Source of the DNA: Sutcliffiella horikoshii
GTDB taxonomy: Bacteria; Bacillota; Bacilli; Bacillales; Bacillaceae_I
Reading direction: 5' to 3'
NCBI RefSeq assembly: GCF_020524325.1
Contig: NZ_JAIVKY010000002.1
Span: 496,001 to 560,000 of the forward strand
Length of the DNA: 64,000 nucleotides
The position numbers were made by a program, and so were the translations under genes. Of the stretch, positions 63,280-64,000 are shown piece after piece (the first letter of the stretch is position 1; each line of letters starts with the position of its first letter). The notes below the pieces were generated by a model. The model saw only the letters and a program-made list of their open reading frames with translations, had not been told where the DNA came from and made no database searches.

Positions 63280-64000
63280 TTAACTTTCCTTTTCAAGTAC
63301 TTTTTCTATTTTCTTTAAAACACCTGGTTCTACCTTTTCTAGCGAAGTAGCCGCTTCTTCTAGTGCATGCTTATATTCATAATTTCTAAATAACTGCTCT
63401 GCCTCTACTAAGCTTTCATGAATCGAAGGGTGTTTGCTTCGATATCTGTTTCCGTACTGTATGACACTTTCAGCCAAGTAGGCATGATCAAGGATTTCCA
63501 ATGCTTCTTCATGGCATTTTTCAACACTTGTCACAGCTTCGTACAGTACCGTATTTACTTCCACGATATTTAATGGTTTTTCTTCCAATTTCCCTGTTAC
63601 AGCTTTCAGCTGATCATTCGCCAAAGATAGCTCCTGATATACGCTTTTTGGCAACCCAGGTATATTACTTTTTTCTATAGAACGCTTCACTTCAAATAAC
63701 ATTTTTCTTAAAGAATTCAACTGCTCTCTTGCAGCCATTTCGTCTTTACGCAACGCCATCAAGCTTTCTGTATATTGTTGATGGATTTCCTGAAGAGAGT
63801 TGATTTGTTCACAGATATCCTCCAGCTCCTCTTTCAATATACTGAAGGCAATGGTCTGATCAAGAAGGTGACCACTGAGTTTCTCATAACGGTCATTGAG
63901 TGCGAGCATAGATTCTTCAATTTTCTGCTGCGTTTGAATATCTTCCTGTTGAAGCTGGTAGCTTTCCTGCACCACATAGGTTTCTTGCTTGGTCTTCTCA
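63280..64000 (-). CDS. ezrA: Septation ring formation regulator EzrA, C-terminal part
   Basis: The last 239 codons of EzrA; the 5' part lies right of the window, and the frame is open to base 64000. The visible part is spectrin-like alpha-helical coiled coil (LQEIHQQYTESLMALRKDEMAAREQL, EALEILDHAYLAESVIQYGNRYRSKH) with the EzrA C-terminal YEYKHALEEAATSLEKVEPG region. EzrA is a membrane protein that restrains FtsZ ring formation. After braB in B. subtilis order. Confidence 0.92.
   Translation of the reverse strand, partial: EKTKQETYVVQESYQLQQEDIQTQQKIEESMLALNDRYEKLSGHLLDQTIAFSILKEELEDICEQINSLQEIHQQYTESLMALRKDEMAAREQLNSLRKMLFEVKRSIEKSNIPGLPKSVYQELSLANDQLKAVTGKLEEKPLNIVEVNTVLYEAVTSVEKCHEEALEILDHAYLAESVIQYGNRYRSKHPSIHESLVEAEQLFRNYEYKHALEEAATSLEKVEPGVLKKIEKVLEKES

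Overview
The window is a stretch of chromosome from a spore-forming Bacillaceae bacterium. The gene order gapB-coaE-ytaF-mutM-polA ... phoRP-mdh-icd-citZ-ytwI-ytvI ... fxsA-pyk-pfkA-accA-accD-ytsJ-dnaE-ytrHI-nrnA-ytpI-ytoI ... ackA-ytxK-tpx-ytfJ-ytfI-yteJ-sppA-nadK-ytcJ-acsM-sspA-thiI-iscS-braB-ezrA is essentially the gapB-ezrA backbone of Bacillus subtilis. Spore genes (alpha/beta SASP, GerW/YtfJ, YtrH/YtrI, YtvI, YtaF) show that the host sporulates. Most genes lie on the minus strand, with strong AGGAGG-type ribosome sites and frequent GTG/TTG starts. The genus cannot be fixed from the sequence alone.

Layout: 1-8 kb carries the gapB 5' end with a paired CcpN operator, CoA synthesis, DNA repair and polymerase I, plus an hflK-hflC pair. 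8-16 kb has the PhoPR two-component system, a MaoC-like protein with a perfect cre box, and the mdh-icd-citZ cluster of the citrate cycle. 17.5-21.3 kb is an AT-rich accessory island of seven small same-strand genes, nearly every one followed by a short hairpin. 21.5-33.6 kb has glycolysis (pyk, pfkA), acetyl-CoA carboxylase (accDA), malic enzyme and replicase dnaE. 33.7-46.5 kb mixes sporulation genes, nanoRNase, the DRTGG/CBS protein YtoI, peptidase, alanine dehydrogenase and a nucleobase-type permease. 46.5-64 kb has acetate kinase, peroxidase, spore proteins, NAD kinase, acyl-CoA synthetase, thiamine/tRNA sulfur enzymes, a branched-chain amino acid transporter and the C-terminus of EzrA. 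Central carbon flow is the common theme: pyk/pfkA, citZ/icd/mdh, ytsJ, accDA, ackA, ald and gapB sit together, and several carry recognisable CcpA, CcpN or FapR-like sites.

Three non-genic systems stand out. (1) A family of about 14 GC-rich intergenic elements (usually ~125-190 bp) folds into a long hairpin whose helices are kept by compensatory changes; it has two subtypes, a deletion derivative and a head-to-head chimera. (2) The 17.5-21.3 kb island looks like a gene-cassette array: single small ORFs alternate with a hairpin of core CAATCGC(T)CCTAGATTG whose left and right arms are reassorted between copies, as recombination in the core would produce. No recombinase is visible in the window. 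(3) Three intergenic arrays of 20-22 bp degenerate tandem units, each different in sequence. There are no rRNA, tRNA, CRISPR, complete insertion sequence or prophage genes.
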